From the NCBI RefSeq assembly GCF_001006305.1, contig NZ_LBHJ01000020.1, positions 372,001 to 436,000 of the forward strand: a DNA stretch of 64,000 bases. Reading direction: 5' to 3'. The stretch's first letter is position 1; each line of letters begins with the position of its first letter. Origin of the DNA: Silvibacterium bohemicum (lineage in GTDB: Bacteria; Acidobacteriota; Terriglobia; Terriglobales; Acidobacteriaceae). The position numbers and the translations under genes are program-made. Of the stretch, positions 53,482 through 63,900 are shown in pieces. The notes below the pieces were generated by a model that was not told where the DNA came from, did no database searches, and saw only the letters and a list, made by a program, of their open reading frames with translations.

Positions 53482-54864
53482 ATGCGGCCTAGAACAATAC
53501 CGTGCCTCCTCTCCAAATCGCTCCTCCCTGCGCTTTTCGGCATGCTGGGATCGATCCTCGTCATCAGCGGAGCACACGCGCAAAACAACTCTCCGCTCCC
53601 GCTCACGCTATCCGGTGCGATCGATCTCGCCCTCCACCAAAATCGCGATCTCAAGCTCTCCCAACTCGCCGTCACCGACAGCGAGCACAAGAAAGAGATT
53701 GCGCGCTCCGCGTATTTTCCGCATATCAAGAATGATTCAGCGATGCTTCACGTCACTGACCTTGCGGGCGTACAGATTCCGGCGGGAGCCTTTGGCAACC
53801 ACGCGTCGACGGGACCGATACCGAGCCAGAACCTCTTTCTCGATCAGGGGTCGCTGACTTCTTATACAAGCGGCACCGGTCTCGAACAGCCGTTCACGCA
53901 GATGTTCAAGATCCATGAATCGAATCGCGCAGCAACGGCCGATATCGACAGCGCACGAATCCAACTGGATCAGGCGACGAACGATGTCGCGCTCAAGGTG
54001 CGCCAACTGTACTTCGGCATTCTGATCGCGCAGCTCCGGCAACAGGCCGCTGAAGACGAAGTCGCTGCCGGCCAGGTCAAGCTCCAGGAAAATCAGGAGG
54101 ACGTGGAGCGCGGACGCGCCCTTGATGTCGCGGTCCTGGAAAGCAAGGCATCGTATCTCGACGCCCGGCAGAACGCTCTGGCGCAGAAGCTTCAGACCCA
54201 TGATCTGACTTTGGAGCTCGACGACCTCTTAGGGCTTCCTCTGACCACCCAGCTGCAACTCGACTCGGATGCGTCGGCTCTCTCGCTCAACGTTCCTTCC
54301 CGCGAAGAGTGCAAACAGATCGCGCATGATCGCAGCCCTCAGATTCGGGCGGCCGAACAGTCCGTGATCAAGGCGAAGGCTGGCCTGGCGGCTGCGAAAG
54401 ACGCCTACATTCCGGACGTAACGGGTCTGGCCCGCTACAGCTATCAAAGCGGCGTTCCTCTGCTGGTGCACAACTTCGGCACCTTCGGATTTTCGTTTAA
54501 CTACGACCTCTTCGATGGCGGCAAACGTATCGCGGAGATTCGGGATTCGCGCACCTTACTGTCAGAGGCCGAACTTAACCTGGTCAAGGTCGAAGACGAG
54601 GTTGAGGTTCGCGTCGAACAAGCATACGACAAGGTTGAGCAGATGCAGGACCTCGTCGGAGTTGCCCAACAGGCAGTCGACGCACGAGTGGAAGCCGCCC
54701 GGCTCTCCGATCGGCAATTCGAACAGAATGCGGCCCTCGATTCAGCGCGCGCCGAGGCGCATGCGAAGGCTCTCTCCGCCAGGGCTTCCTATCTGCAAGC
54801 CAATGTCGGCCTGTCGCTCGCGCAAGGCGACCTGAAAACCCTCATCGGACAGCTTCCCCGATAG
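53482..54864 (+). CDS. TolC-like outer-membrane efflux protein
   Basis: A 460-residue outer-membrane channel. A signal peptide (about 1-33) precedes two outer-membrane-efflux repeats (about 40-245 and 265-455) with long amphipathic helices (LTLSGAIDLALHQNRDLKLSQLAV; YDLFDGGKRIAEIRDSRTLLSEAELNLVKVEDEVEVRVEQAYDKVEQ). ATG 53482 has AAGGAAC upstream; the frame extends earlier but lacks a signal at that end. It completes the EmrA-EmrB-TolC operon 59 bases after the pump gene. Confidence 0.92.
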   Translation: MRPRTIPCLLSKSLLPALFGMLGSILVISGAHAQNNSPLPLTLSGAIDLALHQNRDLKLSQLAVTDSEHKKEIARSAYFPHIKNDSAMLHVTDLAGVQIPAGAFGNHASTGPIPSQNLFLDQGSLTSYTSGTGLEQPFTQMFKIHESNRAATADIDSARIQLDQATNDVALKVRQLYFGILIAQLRQQAAEDEVAAGQVKLQENQEDVERGRALDVAVLESKASYLDARQNALAQKLQTHDLTLELDDLLGLPLTTQLQLDSDASALSLNVPSREECKQIAHDRSPQIRAAEQSVIKAKAGLAAAKDAYIPDVTGLARYSYQSGVPLLVHNFGTFGFSFNYDLFDGGKRIAEIRDSRTLLSEAELNLVKVEDEVEVRVEQAYDKVEQMQDLVGVAQQAVDARVEAARLSDRQFEQNAALDSARAEAHAKALSARASYLQANVGLSLAQGDLKTLIGQLPR

Positions 54865-55026
54865 CCGTGCGTCGGCCGGATGCCGTGGTCTCGCGGTCTG
54901 TTCCTACTGGGCAGCTGTTTTCTGAGATCTTCCCTGCATCTACGGCGGTCTTCACCGCATAATGAAGGCCGCTCCCTGCAGACCGTTCGCGCGATCGCCC
55001 CGAATGTAGAAACCTGATAAGAAGGT

Positions 55027-55050
55027 CGAGTGTGCCTCAACTCACACTCG
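55027..55050 (+). terminator. Hairpin possibly ending the efflux operon
   Basis: Perfect eight-base stem CGAGTGTG/CACACTCG with an eight-base loop, 162 bases past the tolC-like stop. No T-run follows, so it is at best a weak terminator. Confidence 0.35.
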
Positions 55051-55055
55051 GTCCC

Positions 55056-55120
55056 CGGATCACCGTCTCAGACCACAGCCCCAGACCACCGCCCCAGATC
55101 GCAGCTTCAGATCACGGCCC
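55056..55120 (+). repeat. Tandem repeat, five 13-bp units
   Basis: Units of 13 bases; four begin CAGA (CAGACCACAGCCC, CAGACCACCGCCC, CAGATCGCAGCTT, CAGATCACGGCCC), preceded by a diverged unit CGGATCACCGTCT. The array lies in the upstream region of the LytS-type kinase gene. Confidence 0.75.
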
Positions 55121-55149
55121 GGAACGAGAGTCCCCCGCGCCAGGGCGGA

Positions 55150-55177
55150 ATCGCAAAAGCGATACAACCGTGCGGTT
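55150..55177 (+). promoter_or_regulatory. Two adjacent palindromes before the LytS-type kinase gene
   Basis: ATCGC-AAAA-GCGAT (55150-55163) is followed two bases later by AACCG-TG-CGGTT (55166-55177). Both are perfect. They lie just upstream of a possible promoter and so may be operators. Confidence 0.45.
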
Positions 55178-55256
55178 ATTGCCAACCAGGATACGGCCGG
55201 CGATATGATGGGCGTGAAGGTTGTGGCTCCGAGAACACTATCGGGAGATACAGACC

Positions 55257-56393
55257 ATGAACTCGTTCCTGACTACGGCAACATACCCGGAAGCTACCAT
55301 ATCGTCCGGTCGTAAGTCCGAGGCTGCGCGCGCGTCGGGACCCAAAGTTCGCTTCAATGGCATCGCGGCGATATCCCTGGTCTCGATCGTATTGGCCCTG
55401 GCAACTGCGAGTGAATGCCACTCGATCTTCTATCCTCCATCCCTGTTATATGGCTTCATGCTTTGGGGATGGTGGGGCTGCATCGCCAGCGTCATTTGGA
55501 AGCTTGGCCCCAAAAGCTCCCTGGTGTTGAGCTCTTCTCCCCGCGCGTTTGCGGTGAATCTATTGTTTGCTTGTGCTCTGGGCTTTGCCCATCTCCTGCT
55601 CCTCGGCAGCCTCGGCTTTACTTCTACTGATTGGGCAAAGCACTCGAGTGCCCTTGCCGTTTGGGCGAGTCTTCTCCAAATCAACCGCTTCGGCATTGAA
55701 TTGCTCATCTACGGCTTCGTCGTCGGCATTACTGGAATTGCCTTCTTCCAAATCCGCGCACAGCGCGATGCGATGAAGGCGCTCGAACTCGAGAAGCAGC
55801 TCTCTACGGCCCATCTGCGCGCTCTCCAGATGCAGCTTGAACCGCATTTTCTCTTCAACACCCTGAACGCAATCACCACGCTGGTTGAGCTCGACAGGCA
55901 GAAAGATGCGGCCGAGATGCTTGGTCATCTCATCTCGATTCTCAAGACAACGTTAAAGCGAACGACTCCGGAGAAAGTACCCCTCTCGCAGGAGTTGGAG
56001 ATGGTTGAGAACTATCTCGCTATAGAGCAGGTCCGCTTTGCCGATCGCCTGCGCATCGAGATCGCAGTACAACCCGGCGCGCTCGACGCCCTTGTTCCCT
56101 GCTTTCTCTTGCAGCCCATCGTCGAGAATGCGATCCGGCATGGCATCGCGCATTGCGAGTCCGAAGGCAAGGTGGAAGCGTCAGCGCGATGCGAGGGGGG
56201 ACAACTTCATCTGCGCATACGTGATAGCGGCAGCGGCTTGAGGGGTCACGCAAAAGCCGGCCACGGCATCGGGTTGAGCAATACACAAGAGAGACTCGCG
56301 CACTTCTACCAGAGTGCCTACGATATGCAAGCTCGAGCGCTTGATGCCGGCGGTTTCGAAGTGGCCATTACCATTCCTTATGAGTGCGGTTAG
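55257..56393 (+). CDS. LytS/YehU-type sensor histidine kinase
   Basis: A 378-residue membrane kinase. About four hydrophobic segments (about 35-165) form the sensor or anchor, then a His_kinase domain with the acceptor in LQMQLEPHFLFNTLNAITTLVELD (about residue 205), the PLSQELEMVENYLAIEQVRF box and a HATPase domain with LQPIVENAIRHGI and GHGIGLSNTQERLAHFY. ATG 55257 follows GGGAG at nine bases; the frame is open 36 bases further. The LytTR regulator gene begins four bases after its stop codon. Confidence 0.93.
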   Translation: MNSFLTTATYPEATISSGRKSEAARASGPKVRFNGIAAISLVSIVLALATASECHSIFYPPSLLYGFMLWGWWGCIASVIWKLGPKSSLVLSSSPRAFAVNLLFACALGFAHLLLLGSLGFTSTDWAKHSSALAVWASLLQINRFGIELLIYGFVVGITGIAFFQIRAQRDAMKALELEKQLSTAHLRALQMQLEPHFLFNTLNAITTLVELDRQKDAAEMLGHLISILKTTLKRTTPEKVPLSQELEMVENYLAIEQVRFADRLRIEIAVQPGALDALVPCFLLQPIVENAIRHGIAHCESEGKVEASARCEGGQLHLRIRDSGSGLRGHAKAGHGIGLSNTQERLAHFYQSAYDMQARALDAGGFEVAITIPYECG

Positions 56394-56397
56394 CCGA

Positions 56398-57168
56398 ATG
56401 CTGAAAACGCTCATCGCCGATGACGAGCCGCTGGCTCGCGAGCGGCTGAGGTTTCTATTGTCCGCTTGCGGAGACATCGAAATCGCGGGTGAATGCCGCA
56501 ACGGCAGAGAAGTGATTGCAGCCCTCAGAGAAAAGCAGTACGACGTTCTCTTTCTCGACATTCAGATGCCCGGCTGCGGCGGCTTCGATATTGTTGAGCA
56601 GGTTGGAGCACCGAATATGCCGGTCACCGTCTTCGTCACGGCGCACAATCATTATGCAGTGAAGGCCTTTGAAGTTCACGCACTCGATTACTTGACCAAA
56701 CCGGTTGAGCCCGAACGGCTGCAGGCTGCCGTTCTCCGTGTGAAGGAGCGCATCGCGTCACAACAGGCGTTGATGACGCAGGATCGATTGGAGTCAATGT
56801 TAACCGCTCTCACGCAAGTCAGCACCCGGCGCGAGGAATTCCCGAAGCGGCTGCTCGTACCCAATGGCACGAAGGATTCATTCGTCAGCGTCGACGATAT
56901 TGAATGGATTGAAGCGGCAGACTACTACTCCTGCCTGCACGTCGGAGCCAAGGGCCTTATGTTGCGCCAGACCATCAAACAGCTTGCAGAGACGCTCGAC
57001 CCAAAGAAGTTCGTTCGCGTCCACCGCTCCTCGATCGTCAACATCGCGCACGTGCGTGAGATTCTTCGCGAAGGACGCAACGAAGGCTGGGTGCTGCTGT
57101 CGAACGGCCATCGCCTGAAGATGAGCAAAGCTGGATGGCAGAACCTGCTTCACGCCAGCCGCACATAA
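56398..57168 (+). CDS. LytTR-family response regulator
   Basis: A 256-residue regulator. Receiver domain (about 1-120): LKTLIADDEPLARERLRFLL, phospho-acceptor in YDVLFLDIQMPGCGGFD, VTAHN and the Lys in LDYLTKPVEPERL. C-terminal LytTR DNA-binding domain (about 155-255): FVSVDDIEWIEAADYYSCLHVGAKGLMLRQTIKQLAE and FVRVHRSSIVNIAHVREI. ATG 56398 lies four bases past the kinase stop; ATG 56380 is possible and would overlap it. LytTR proteins bind direct repeats, and the 13-bp tandem array upstream of the kinase gene is a conceivable target for autoregulation (inference). Confidence 0.94.
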   Translation: MLKTLIADDEPLARERLRFLLSACGDIEIAGECRNGREVIAALREKQYDVLFLDIQMPGCGGFDIVEQVGAPNMPVTVFVTAHNHYAVKAFEVHALDYLTKPVEPERLQAAVLRVKERIASQQALMTQDRLESMLTALTQVSTRREEFPKRLLVPNGTKDSFVSVDDIEWIEAADYYSCLHVGAKGLMLRQTIKQLAETLDPKKFVRVHRSSIVNIAHVREILREGRNEGWVLLSNGHRLKMSKAGWQNLLHASRT

Positions 57169-57199
57169 TTTCTCGTGCCGCTGCTCGGGTGTACGAAGG

Positions 57200-58687
57200 T
57201 CAGAATGCGTTGGAGCTCAGCATCTCGCGAGTGATAGTCAACACCAGGATGCGCACGTCGAACCAGATGGACCAGTTTTCAATGTAGTCCAGGTCGCAGG
57301 CGACTCGGTTTTCGATCTGTTCGATCTTCTTCGTCTGACCGCGCCATCCATTGACCTGCGCCCAACCTGTGATTCCAGGCTTTACGCGATGGCGAAGAGC
57401 ATATTTTGCGACCACATCGGTGTACAGCCGGTCCGCGGCCTTGGTGTTCGGTGCATGCGGACGCGGTCCAACCAAGGACATGTCGCCTCTAATGACATTG
57501 AAGAGCTGCGGCAGCTCATCGAAGCTGAGCATGCGCAACCATTTGCCAAGTCTCGTCACTCGCGGATCGTCGCGAGTGGTCTGCTGATCGGCCAATAGAT
57601 CCGTCATGTCAGTGCGCATGGTGCGAAATTTGTAGCAGGTGAAGAGCCGGTTGTTGAATCCCAGTCGAGGTTGGCGGAAGATGATCGGACCCGGTGAGTC
57701 GAGGCGGATCAGCAGCGCAATGAGGGCGAGAATCGGCGAGCTCAACACAATCAAAAGAGAGCCCACAACGAGATCGAAGGCCAGTTTCTTCGCGCCTCGC
57801 CAGTCCTTCAGAGGCCGCTCTTCCATCAAAACGACGGGATTTGATCCGATCTTCGAAATCTGATCGCTCCTGTAGCGCAGGCCGGCAAAGTCCGTGGTCA
57901 GACACACATCGGCGACAGTGCTGCGTACCTGTTCGAGGATCGCTCCAATACGTTCGGCCGCACTCAATGGAAGGGCGATCACAATAACGTCAATTTGTTC
58001 TTCCCGGCTGCGCTCGAGAAGATTCTGCACCGTGCCGCGAACTTCGACTCCGTCCTGCATGGCGGGCACACGCGACAGACGGTCATCGTAGAGGCCCACA
58101 ACCGTATAGGCATGGGGCTCCGCACGTAACCGATCGATGAACTCACGGCTAAGTTCACCTGCTCCGATGACTGCAACCCTTCGCGCCAGGCGTCCGGCTT
58201 CCATCCACCTGCGGAAGAGCTGCGACAAGAAGCTTCGATACACAATCAGGAACAGGAGACTGAGTCCGAACCATACAAGGAGCCACCGGCGAAGAAGCTG
58301 ACCGCCTCCCATAAGGAAAATACAAATGATGATGCTTCCCGCGCCAAATAGCAGCGGCTTCATCAAGAGCAGCGATTGCCGGTTCCATGATCGCAGCGAG
58401 GATGGCGTATAGGCGTCAGCACGTGCAAGAACACGCGTAGTCAGGACACTGCCCACGAGCGTGGCAAAAAAGAGTAATCCATTGACATGGTGTTCGTCCT
58501 TCGGCAGCAGGAGGATTCTGCTCAATAAACCGCAGAGCAACAGGATGAGAATGTCCGAAAGTTGTACAAGGTTCACCGCGATGGACGCGGACACTCTTCC
58601 TCGCTGGCCGCGAGACCGCCTGCGGGCGACGGATCGCCGGTCGACCAAGACGGGAACTTCTGACTGCTGTCTCGCGCTACGACTCAC
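57200..58687 (-). CDS. Undecaprenyl-phosphate sugar phosphotransferase (WcaJ-like, polyprenyl glycosylphosphotransferase)
   Basis: A 495-residue membrane enzyme that would start exopolysaccharide synthesis by putting a sugar phosphate, usually glucose-1-phosphate, on undecaprenyl phosphate. Four N-terminal membrane helices (about 35-155), a CoA-binding-like Rossmann domain (about 165-290, RRVAVIGAGELSREFIDRL), a fifth membrane segment (about 310-335) and the catalytic bacterial-sugar-transferase domain with KFRTMRTD, LRMLSFDELPQLFNVIRGDMSLVGPRP and VKPGITGWAQVNGWRG. Start is GTG at 58687 with AAGG directly adjacent. No other exopolysaccharide genes are nearby. Convergent with the LytTR gene. 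Confidence 0.93.
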   Translation of the reverse strand: MSRSARQQSEVPVLVDRRSVARRRSRGQRGRVSASIAVNLVQLSDILILLLCGLLSRILLLPKDEHHVNGLLFFATLVGSVLTTRVLARADAYTPSSLRSWNRQSLLLMKPLLFGAGSIIICIFLMGGGQLLRRWLLVWFGLSLLFLIVYRSFLSQLFRRWMEAGRLARRVAVIGAGELSREFIDRLRAEPHAYTVVGLYDDRLSRVPAMQDGVEVRGTVQNLLERSREEQIDVIVIALPLSAAERIGAILEQVRSTVADVCLTTDFAGLRYRSDQISKIGSNPVVLMEERPLKDWRGAKKLAFDLVVGSLLIVLSSPILALIALLIRLDSPGPIIFRQPRLGFNNRLFTCYKFRTMRTDMTDLLADQQTTRDDPRVTRLGKWLRMLSFDELPQLFNVIRGDMSLVGPRPHAPNTKAADRLYTDVVAKYALRHRVKPGITGWAQVNGWRGQTKKIEQIENRVACDLDYIENWSIWFDVRILVLTITREMLSSNAF

Positions 58688-59034
58688 CTTAGGCGCCTAT
58701 TTACGACGGCAAATGCTTTGCCGTCGATTTTCATATCGGGAGTATGACGGTATCCGCTAGTTGGATCATAGCGAAAGCCACCAATCCGACTATCACCCGG
58801 AAGAGCTATTGAGAATCGGTGCTTCGCGTCAATTTCCGAACTACTTCCCCACTAGGTTTTGGCTCCGGAATCAACTAGGAGAAGGGTATTCACTTCAGGA
58901 GAGTTTCGGTGAATTCATCACGGCAAAGCGAAAGTTGAGGAGCTTCCGCTGTCAGCCAGGCATTGGGCTTACGGTGTACTTTCTACTCCGGCAATCTTCG
59001 AACAGACTACGCCGATGTATGGGATTTCTCTTGG
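58688..59034. other. Intergenic region
   Basis: About 350 bases between the SelO stop and the sugar-transferase start. A 141-residue open frame crosses it on the plus strand but overlaps SelO antisense and shows no family features. No site was recognised. Confidence 0.4.
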
Positions 59035-60579
59035 CTAGGTTCCGCAGAAAGTATGCTCGACCCGCTCCTCAGGTCGAGCCGGAATCGCATACGGCTCAAA
59101 TCCGGGTCTGTCGTCGTAGGGGTGGGTTACAACATCCAGCAGGTCTTCAAAGGGCTGGAAGTTCTGCTGCTCCGTCGCGGCGTTGATCACGGCCTCTACG
59201 AGATGATTGCGAGGGATGAACGCCGGATTCGCCCTGCGCATTGCGTCCACGCGTACCTGATTAGAGACGGAATCTGACTGCAGCCGGCGGCGCCAGGCAA
59301 CCGCCCAGGTGTCATATACCGCAGGATTGTCGAAGAGTACGCGAAGAGTGCTGTCGTTATCTTGGCTTGCTGCCGCCTCGCACAGGCGGCGGAATGTGAG
59401 TGTAAAGTCGGCGTGGTTGGCAGCCATGCGTTCGAGCAGATCCTCCGCCAGCGCGCCATCCCCCTCCTGCTGCGTATGTAGACCGAGCTTGCGGCGATGC
59501 CCGGCAGTACGCGCTGCTTCAAACTGCGGAGCAAACGCGGTGAGCGCCTCCGTAGCAAAGGCTATTGCGGCCTCCTCGCCACGGTTATCGCCGGTGAGTA
59601 TCGGAAGCAACGTTTCGGCAAGGCGCGCCAGGTTCCACAGAGCAATTTCAGGCTGGTTGGCGAATGCGTATCGGCCTCGCTGGTCGATGAAGCTGAACAC
59701 CGCCGCCGGATCGTAGGCCTCCATGAAGGCGCAAGGTCCGTAATCGATAGTCTCGCCAGAAATCGAGGTGTTATCGGTATTCATGACGCCGTGGATGAAG
59801 CCGAAGGACATCCATTGCGCAACCAGCTCCGCCTGTCGCGCGATCAGACCATCCAGAAAGGCACGATAAGGCTGCGACGCCGCCGCGGCCTGAGGATAAT
59901 GTCGCGCGATGGCGTAGTCGGCCAGGGTGCGAACGGCTTCCGTATCTTTGCGAGCCGCGAAGTACTCGAACGTGCCCACACGCAGATGGCTGGCCGCGAC
60001 GCGCGTGAACACGGCTCCCGGCAATACGCTCTCGCGATACACGCTCTCACCGGTGGTAACCGCGGCCAGGGCTCGCGTCGTCGGCACTCCTAACGCTGCC
60101 ATTGCTTCGCTGACAATGTACTCACGCAAAACCGGACCGAGCGCTGCTCTTCCATCCCCGCCACGCGAAAATGGTGTGCGGCCCGCACCTTTGAGTTGAA
60201 TATCGTAACGCATGCCGTCGCGCCCCACCACTTCACCGAGAAGATTGGCACGTCCATCGCCAAGCCGCGGCACAAACGAGCCGAACTGGTGCCCGGCATA
60301 AGCCTGCGCCAACGGCTCGGAACCTTCGGCCACCCGATTGCCTGCCAGGATCTCCATTCCTGCGGGTGTGGTGAGCGCCTCCGGATCGAGCCCGAGGCTG
60401 CGGGCAAGCTCCACATTCAGCTTGATAAGCTGCGGCGCCGCCACCGGCGTGGGAGCAAGCCGCGCGTAGAAGCGATCATCGAGGCGAGCATATGTGTTGT
60501 CGAAGCCGAAGCCGAAGCGGACGTCGGATGTAGGGGAGACGGACTTCGGTGCGCTCGCGGATGTTTCTGTCAATTCCAT
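59035..60579 (-). CDS. selO: Protein adenylyltransferase SelO (YdiU/UPF0061 pseudokinase)
   Basis: A 514-residue pseudokinase of the SelO family, which transfers AMP from ATP to Ser/Thr/Tyr of proteins involved in redox homeostasis. Landmarks in order: [111 protein letters not shown] (metal-binding Asn/Asp) and [19 protein letters not shown]. The C-terminus ends HTFCGT, keeping a single Cys near the end. ATG 60579 is used; the frame runs to a TTG at 60615. It is alone on its strand, with 347 bases to the next gene. Confidence 0.95.
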   Translation of the reverse strand: MELTETSASAPKSVSPTSDVRFGFGFDNTYARLDDRFYARLAPTPVAAPQLIKLNVELARSLGLDPEALTTPAGMEILAGNRVAEGSEPLAQAYAGHQFGSFVPRLGDGRANLLGEVVGRDGMRYDIQLKGAGRTPFSRGGDGRAALGPVLREYIVSEAMAALGVPTTRALAAVTTGESVYRESVLPGAVFTRVAASHLRVGTFEYFAARKDTEAVRTLADYAIARHYPQAAAASQPYRAFLDGLIARQAELVAQWMSFGFIHGVMNTDNTSISGETIDYGPCAFMEAYDPAAVFSFIDQRGRYAFANQPEIALWNLARLAETLLPILTGDNRGEEAAIAFATEALTAFAPQFEAARTAGHRRKLGLHTQQEGDGALAEDLLERMAANHADFTLTFRRLCEAAASQDNDSTLRVLFDNPAVYDTWAVAWRRRLQSDSVSNQVRVDAMRRANPAFIPRNHLVEAVINAATEQQNFQPFEDLLDVVTHPYDDRPGFEPYAIPARPEERVEHTFCGT

Positions 60580-60961
60580 CTCCGTTCGATGTCGCAGGCT
60601 GTTTCCCGGTCGCAATGTGTCAATCCGCAGCGGCTAGAAGGCTTTTTCGGGGCAGAATTAGGGCGTCGACTCCGAATCAGATGCTTTAACACGTTAATAC
60701 ATGCTTTAACGCCGCGGTTCGACGTTCGAACTCCGTGAATCTGTTTCGGACGACGGCATCGGTCGAAACGCTTTTGCCGGATGAACTTATCGACACGGCC
60801 GGACGTGCGCTGATGGTTTTCTCAGGTCTTTCATGGCCGTTAACACCATTATCTGTGAATGAACCTCAAGTCACTTGCGAAATAGGTACTGAACCGAGGA
60901 ATGTCACTTCTGCATAAACGGTCGATCGCTGGAAATTCACGCATCGGTCAACAGGAGCGTC
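60580..60961. other. Intergenic region between SelO and the GH2-like gene
   Basis: About 380 bases, divergent promoter region. A 60-residue open frame is present but unsupported. No copy of the shared carbohydrate operator is present here. Confidence 0.4.
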
Positions 60962-63900
60962 ATGTATCCCCCATACCTCCCCGTTCACGGTTCACCCTAT
61001 CTGCGCGACCTGAATGCCCATGACATCAAGCCCGTTCCCCAGTCTGTAGCACACCGACACTCGCATCGCAGTCTTCCTGGAGCAGGCGGCAGCCATCGTC
61101 TCTTGCCATTACTCCTGATTTTCCTCTCGGCCGTGGGCTCGACCACGGCGAACGCACAGCCGGTGCCGCCGGCGTCGGATCGGATCATCGTTGATCTCTC
61201 CCAGGGCGTGCCGAATTTTGTGGGGAACGCCGCCGCGACTGATCCCACCGCGGCTTTGCCTCAGAGCAATTGGTGGTACGAGAACAATCAGGATTCCAAT
61301 CCCACTCCGTCTTCTTTCGCTGCTCCCAGCTACGTTGAGAATGCCGCGCCAGCTTCCGCCATCGGTCCCTCCTGCGGCAGCGCGATCTCCGCTCCTAACT
61401 GGGCTCAGGTCGGCGTTCCTACCGACGCGAATCTATGGCGCTCGTTCCTCAATCAGTCATCGGGTGGTGGCGAAGGATCTTTATGCGGACAGAACAATTG
61501 GTATCGCCTCCACTTCAAAGTTGATCCGGCGTACGCCAACAGCAAGATCATGGTCGAGTTCGAGGGAGCGCATACAGGCGCACAGGTTTATATCAATGGC
61601 ACGCTGCTGACCGGCGTCAGCGCCGTCGCCGCCAATGCGAATGCTTCGCACGTCGTAGGCTTCATACCTTTCATCGTCGACCTCACGCCCTATCTGACGG
61701 CCGACGGCGCCACGGAAAATGTGCTTGCAGTGAGCGTGTCCCGGGGAAACAGCTGGTTTGAAGATCCTCAATTTTCAGAAGTCTTTCGATTCGGCCAGGC
61801 CATGGCCGGATTGTTCCGCCCAGTCAAGATGTTCATTACCAACAGGGTGCACATTCCCGTCAATCTGTACTCCAACCAGAAGACGTGGGGCACGTACGTT
61901 GCGATCGTATCCGAGGCTCTTTCCAAGAACAACCCAGCCCAGGCCGTATCCGCCGTCGTCCAGGTAGAGACCAACGTTGTGAACGAGACAACGGCATCCC
62001 AGATCGTCACCCTGACGACGCAGATTGTGGATGCGAACGGGAACGTAGTAGCAACCGGCGCACCTCTCACTCAGACAGTGGCCGCGATGACTCCGGGCAA
62101 TTTCCCCTCCACCGCATCTCCGATGTTCAGCGAGCAGATCACCGTCAACAATCCGACATTGTGGTATCCAAACAATTCCATCTACGGCACACCATATCTG
62201 TACACGGTCAATCACATTGTCAGCGTCAATGGCGTAGTGGTCGATGTTGCGCAGAGCCCGCTCGGCATCCGCACCATTACCTGGAATGCGGACTACCCAA
62301 TCATCAACGGCTATCCGATGAATCTATGGGGCGCCTCGGGGCGCTACGACTATCCGGGATTGGGATCATCCGTTCCCGAAGAGCAGCAGTGGCGCGATCT
62401 CTCGCTATTGGCTGCAGAGGGCGGAAACATCTATCGTCCGGGACACTCGACCAGCAGCGAAGAATTCGTGAACGCAGCCGATGCCTACGGCATCATGATC
62501 GACCAGCCAAGCGGAGACAACGAAGAGGCCTTTGCCGACCCAACAGCCGATATGGTGACGCTGAAGGAAGAGCTGCATCGCGACATGATCGTTCGCGATC
62601 GCAGCCATCCGTCCATTCTCGATTGGGAATCGAACAACGGCACCATGGAAGAGTCGGTCGGTGAACCGCTTCTGGCCATCGACTCTGAGTGGGACCCCAT
62701 CAATACGCGGGTTGCAGCCGACCGCACGCCTGATCCGGTCAACGGCTATCTTCTCGGCTGCACCTTGGAAGGCTGCGAGGTGCAAATCAAGGAGGATTAC
62801 CCGAACAATGCGGCCTGGGGCGCGGAGTATTGGGGCACCGGCACGGCGCGCGGCCTGGCGTGGAACTACGAGCTGGCCTTCGTTGCGCCCTTCCTCGACA
62901 ACTGGCGTCAGGGCAGGGCTGCCGGCGCGATGGGAATGGCGCAGTGGTACCTCGCCGACACTCCCGGCGAGACTGGCCAGTTTGTGGAGGCCGGCAGCAG
63001 CACGACGGCTCCTGGAAACGCGAATGCGGTCCGGTCGCTCGGCGCATCCTCGCTGGATCAGAATCGCTTTCCGAAGCTGTTGTACTACGTGTATGAAACA
63101 GCGTGGACGCCATTTTCGATCAAACCGGTCGTTCACCTAGCCGGCCACTGGAACCTTGCCGCCGGGACTGTCCAGGTGAATGCCTTCAGCAACTGCCCAT
63201 CGGTGGAACTGCTGGTAAACGGTGCGCAACAGGGTTCAATCGAGACGCCAAATCCCTGGACGTCAAACGACGAAGGAAATCAGACGCAGACCGCAACCCA
63301 GATTCCCTTCCAGACTTCCTGGATGGTGCCATGGGTCTCCGGCACAGTAACGGCGGAGTGCCTCAACGAATCTGGAACAGTGGTCGCGACAGACAGCAGA
63401 ACGACTGCAGCAGGCGAAAGCAAGATCGTGCTCAATATTGTTCCTGAATTGACCGAGCCCAATGGCACGACCTTCGAAGTCACCGCCAACGGTTCGGACG
63501 CAGCATTTGTTACTGCCACAATCGAAGACGCAAATGGGAATTGGGAACCCCTCGCCTCTGACCTGGTCACATTTTCGGTAAGCGGCCCAGCCACCTATCA
63601 GGGCGGGACTCAGCAATATGTCTCCACCAACACCAACAACTACTCAAACGCCAACTCCACTTATGTGAACGGCGTGCCCGACGCTTACTACCACGCGCCG
63701 GGAGATCCCGAGTTACAGGTCGAAGGCGGCCTGACCAGAATTGCGTTCCGCAGCCAGTTCACTCCGGGCACCGTAACGGTCACGGCTACGGCTCCCGGCC
63801 TGACAAGCGGTTCCGTTTCCTTTCCGATCGTTGCCGTACCCGATCCTCGGACCACAACCAGCGCATGCGCCGCGGTCCCTCCAACGCCGGCCGGATTGAC

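Larger units (their letters stand above)
54865..55256. other. Intergenic region between efflux operon and LytS/LytTR operon
   Basis: 392 bases holding a hairpin (55027-55050), a 13-base tandem repeat (55056-55120), two adjacent palindromes (55150-55177) and a possible promoter (TTGCCA at 55179-55184, TATGAT at 55204-55209, spacer 19). No gene was recognised. Confidence 0.5.

Noticed and set aside
58761-59186. 141-residue plus-strand open frame between the sugar transferase and SelO genes
   Set aside because: Its last part is antisense to the SelO coding end and it shows no domain, signal or ribosome binding site.
60735-60917. 60-residue plus-strand open frame before the GH2-like gene
   Set aside because: No ribosome binding site and no recognisable features.
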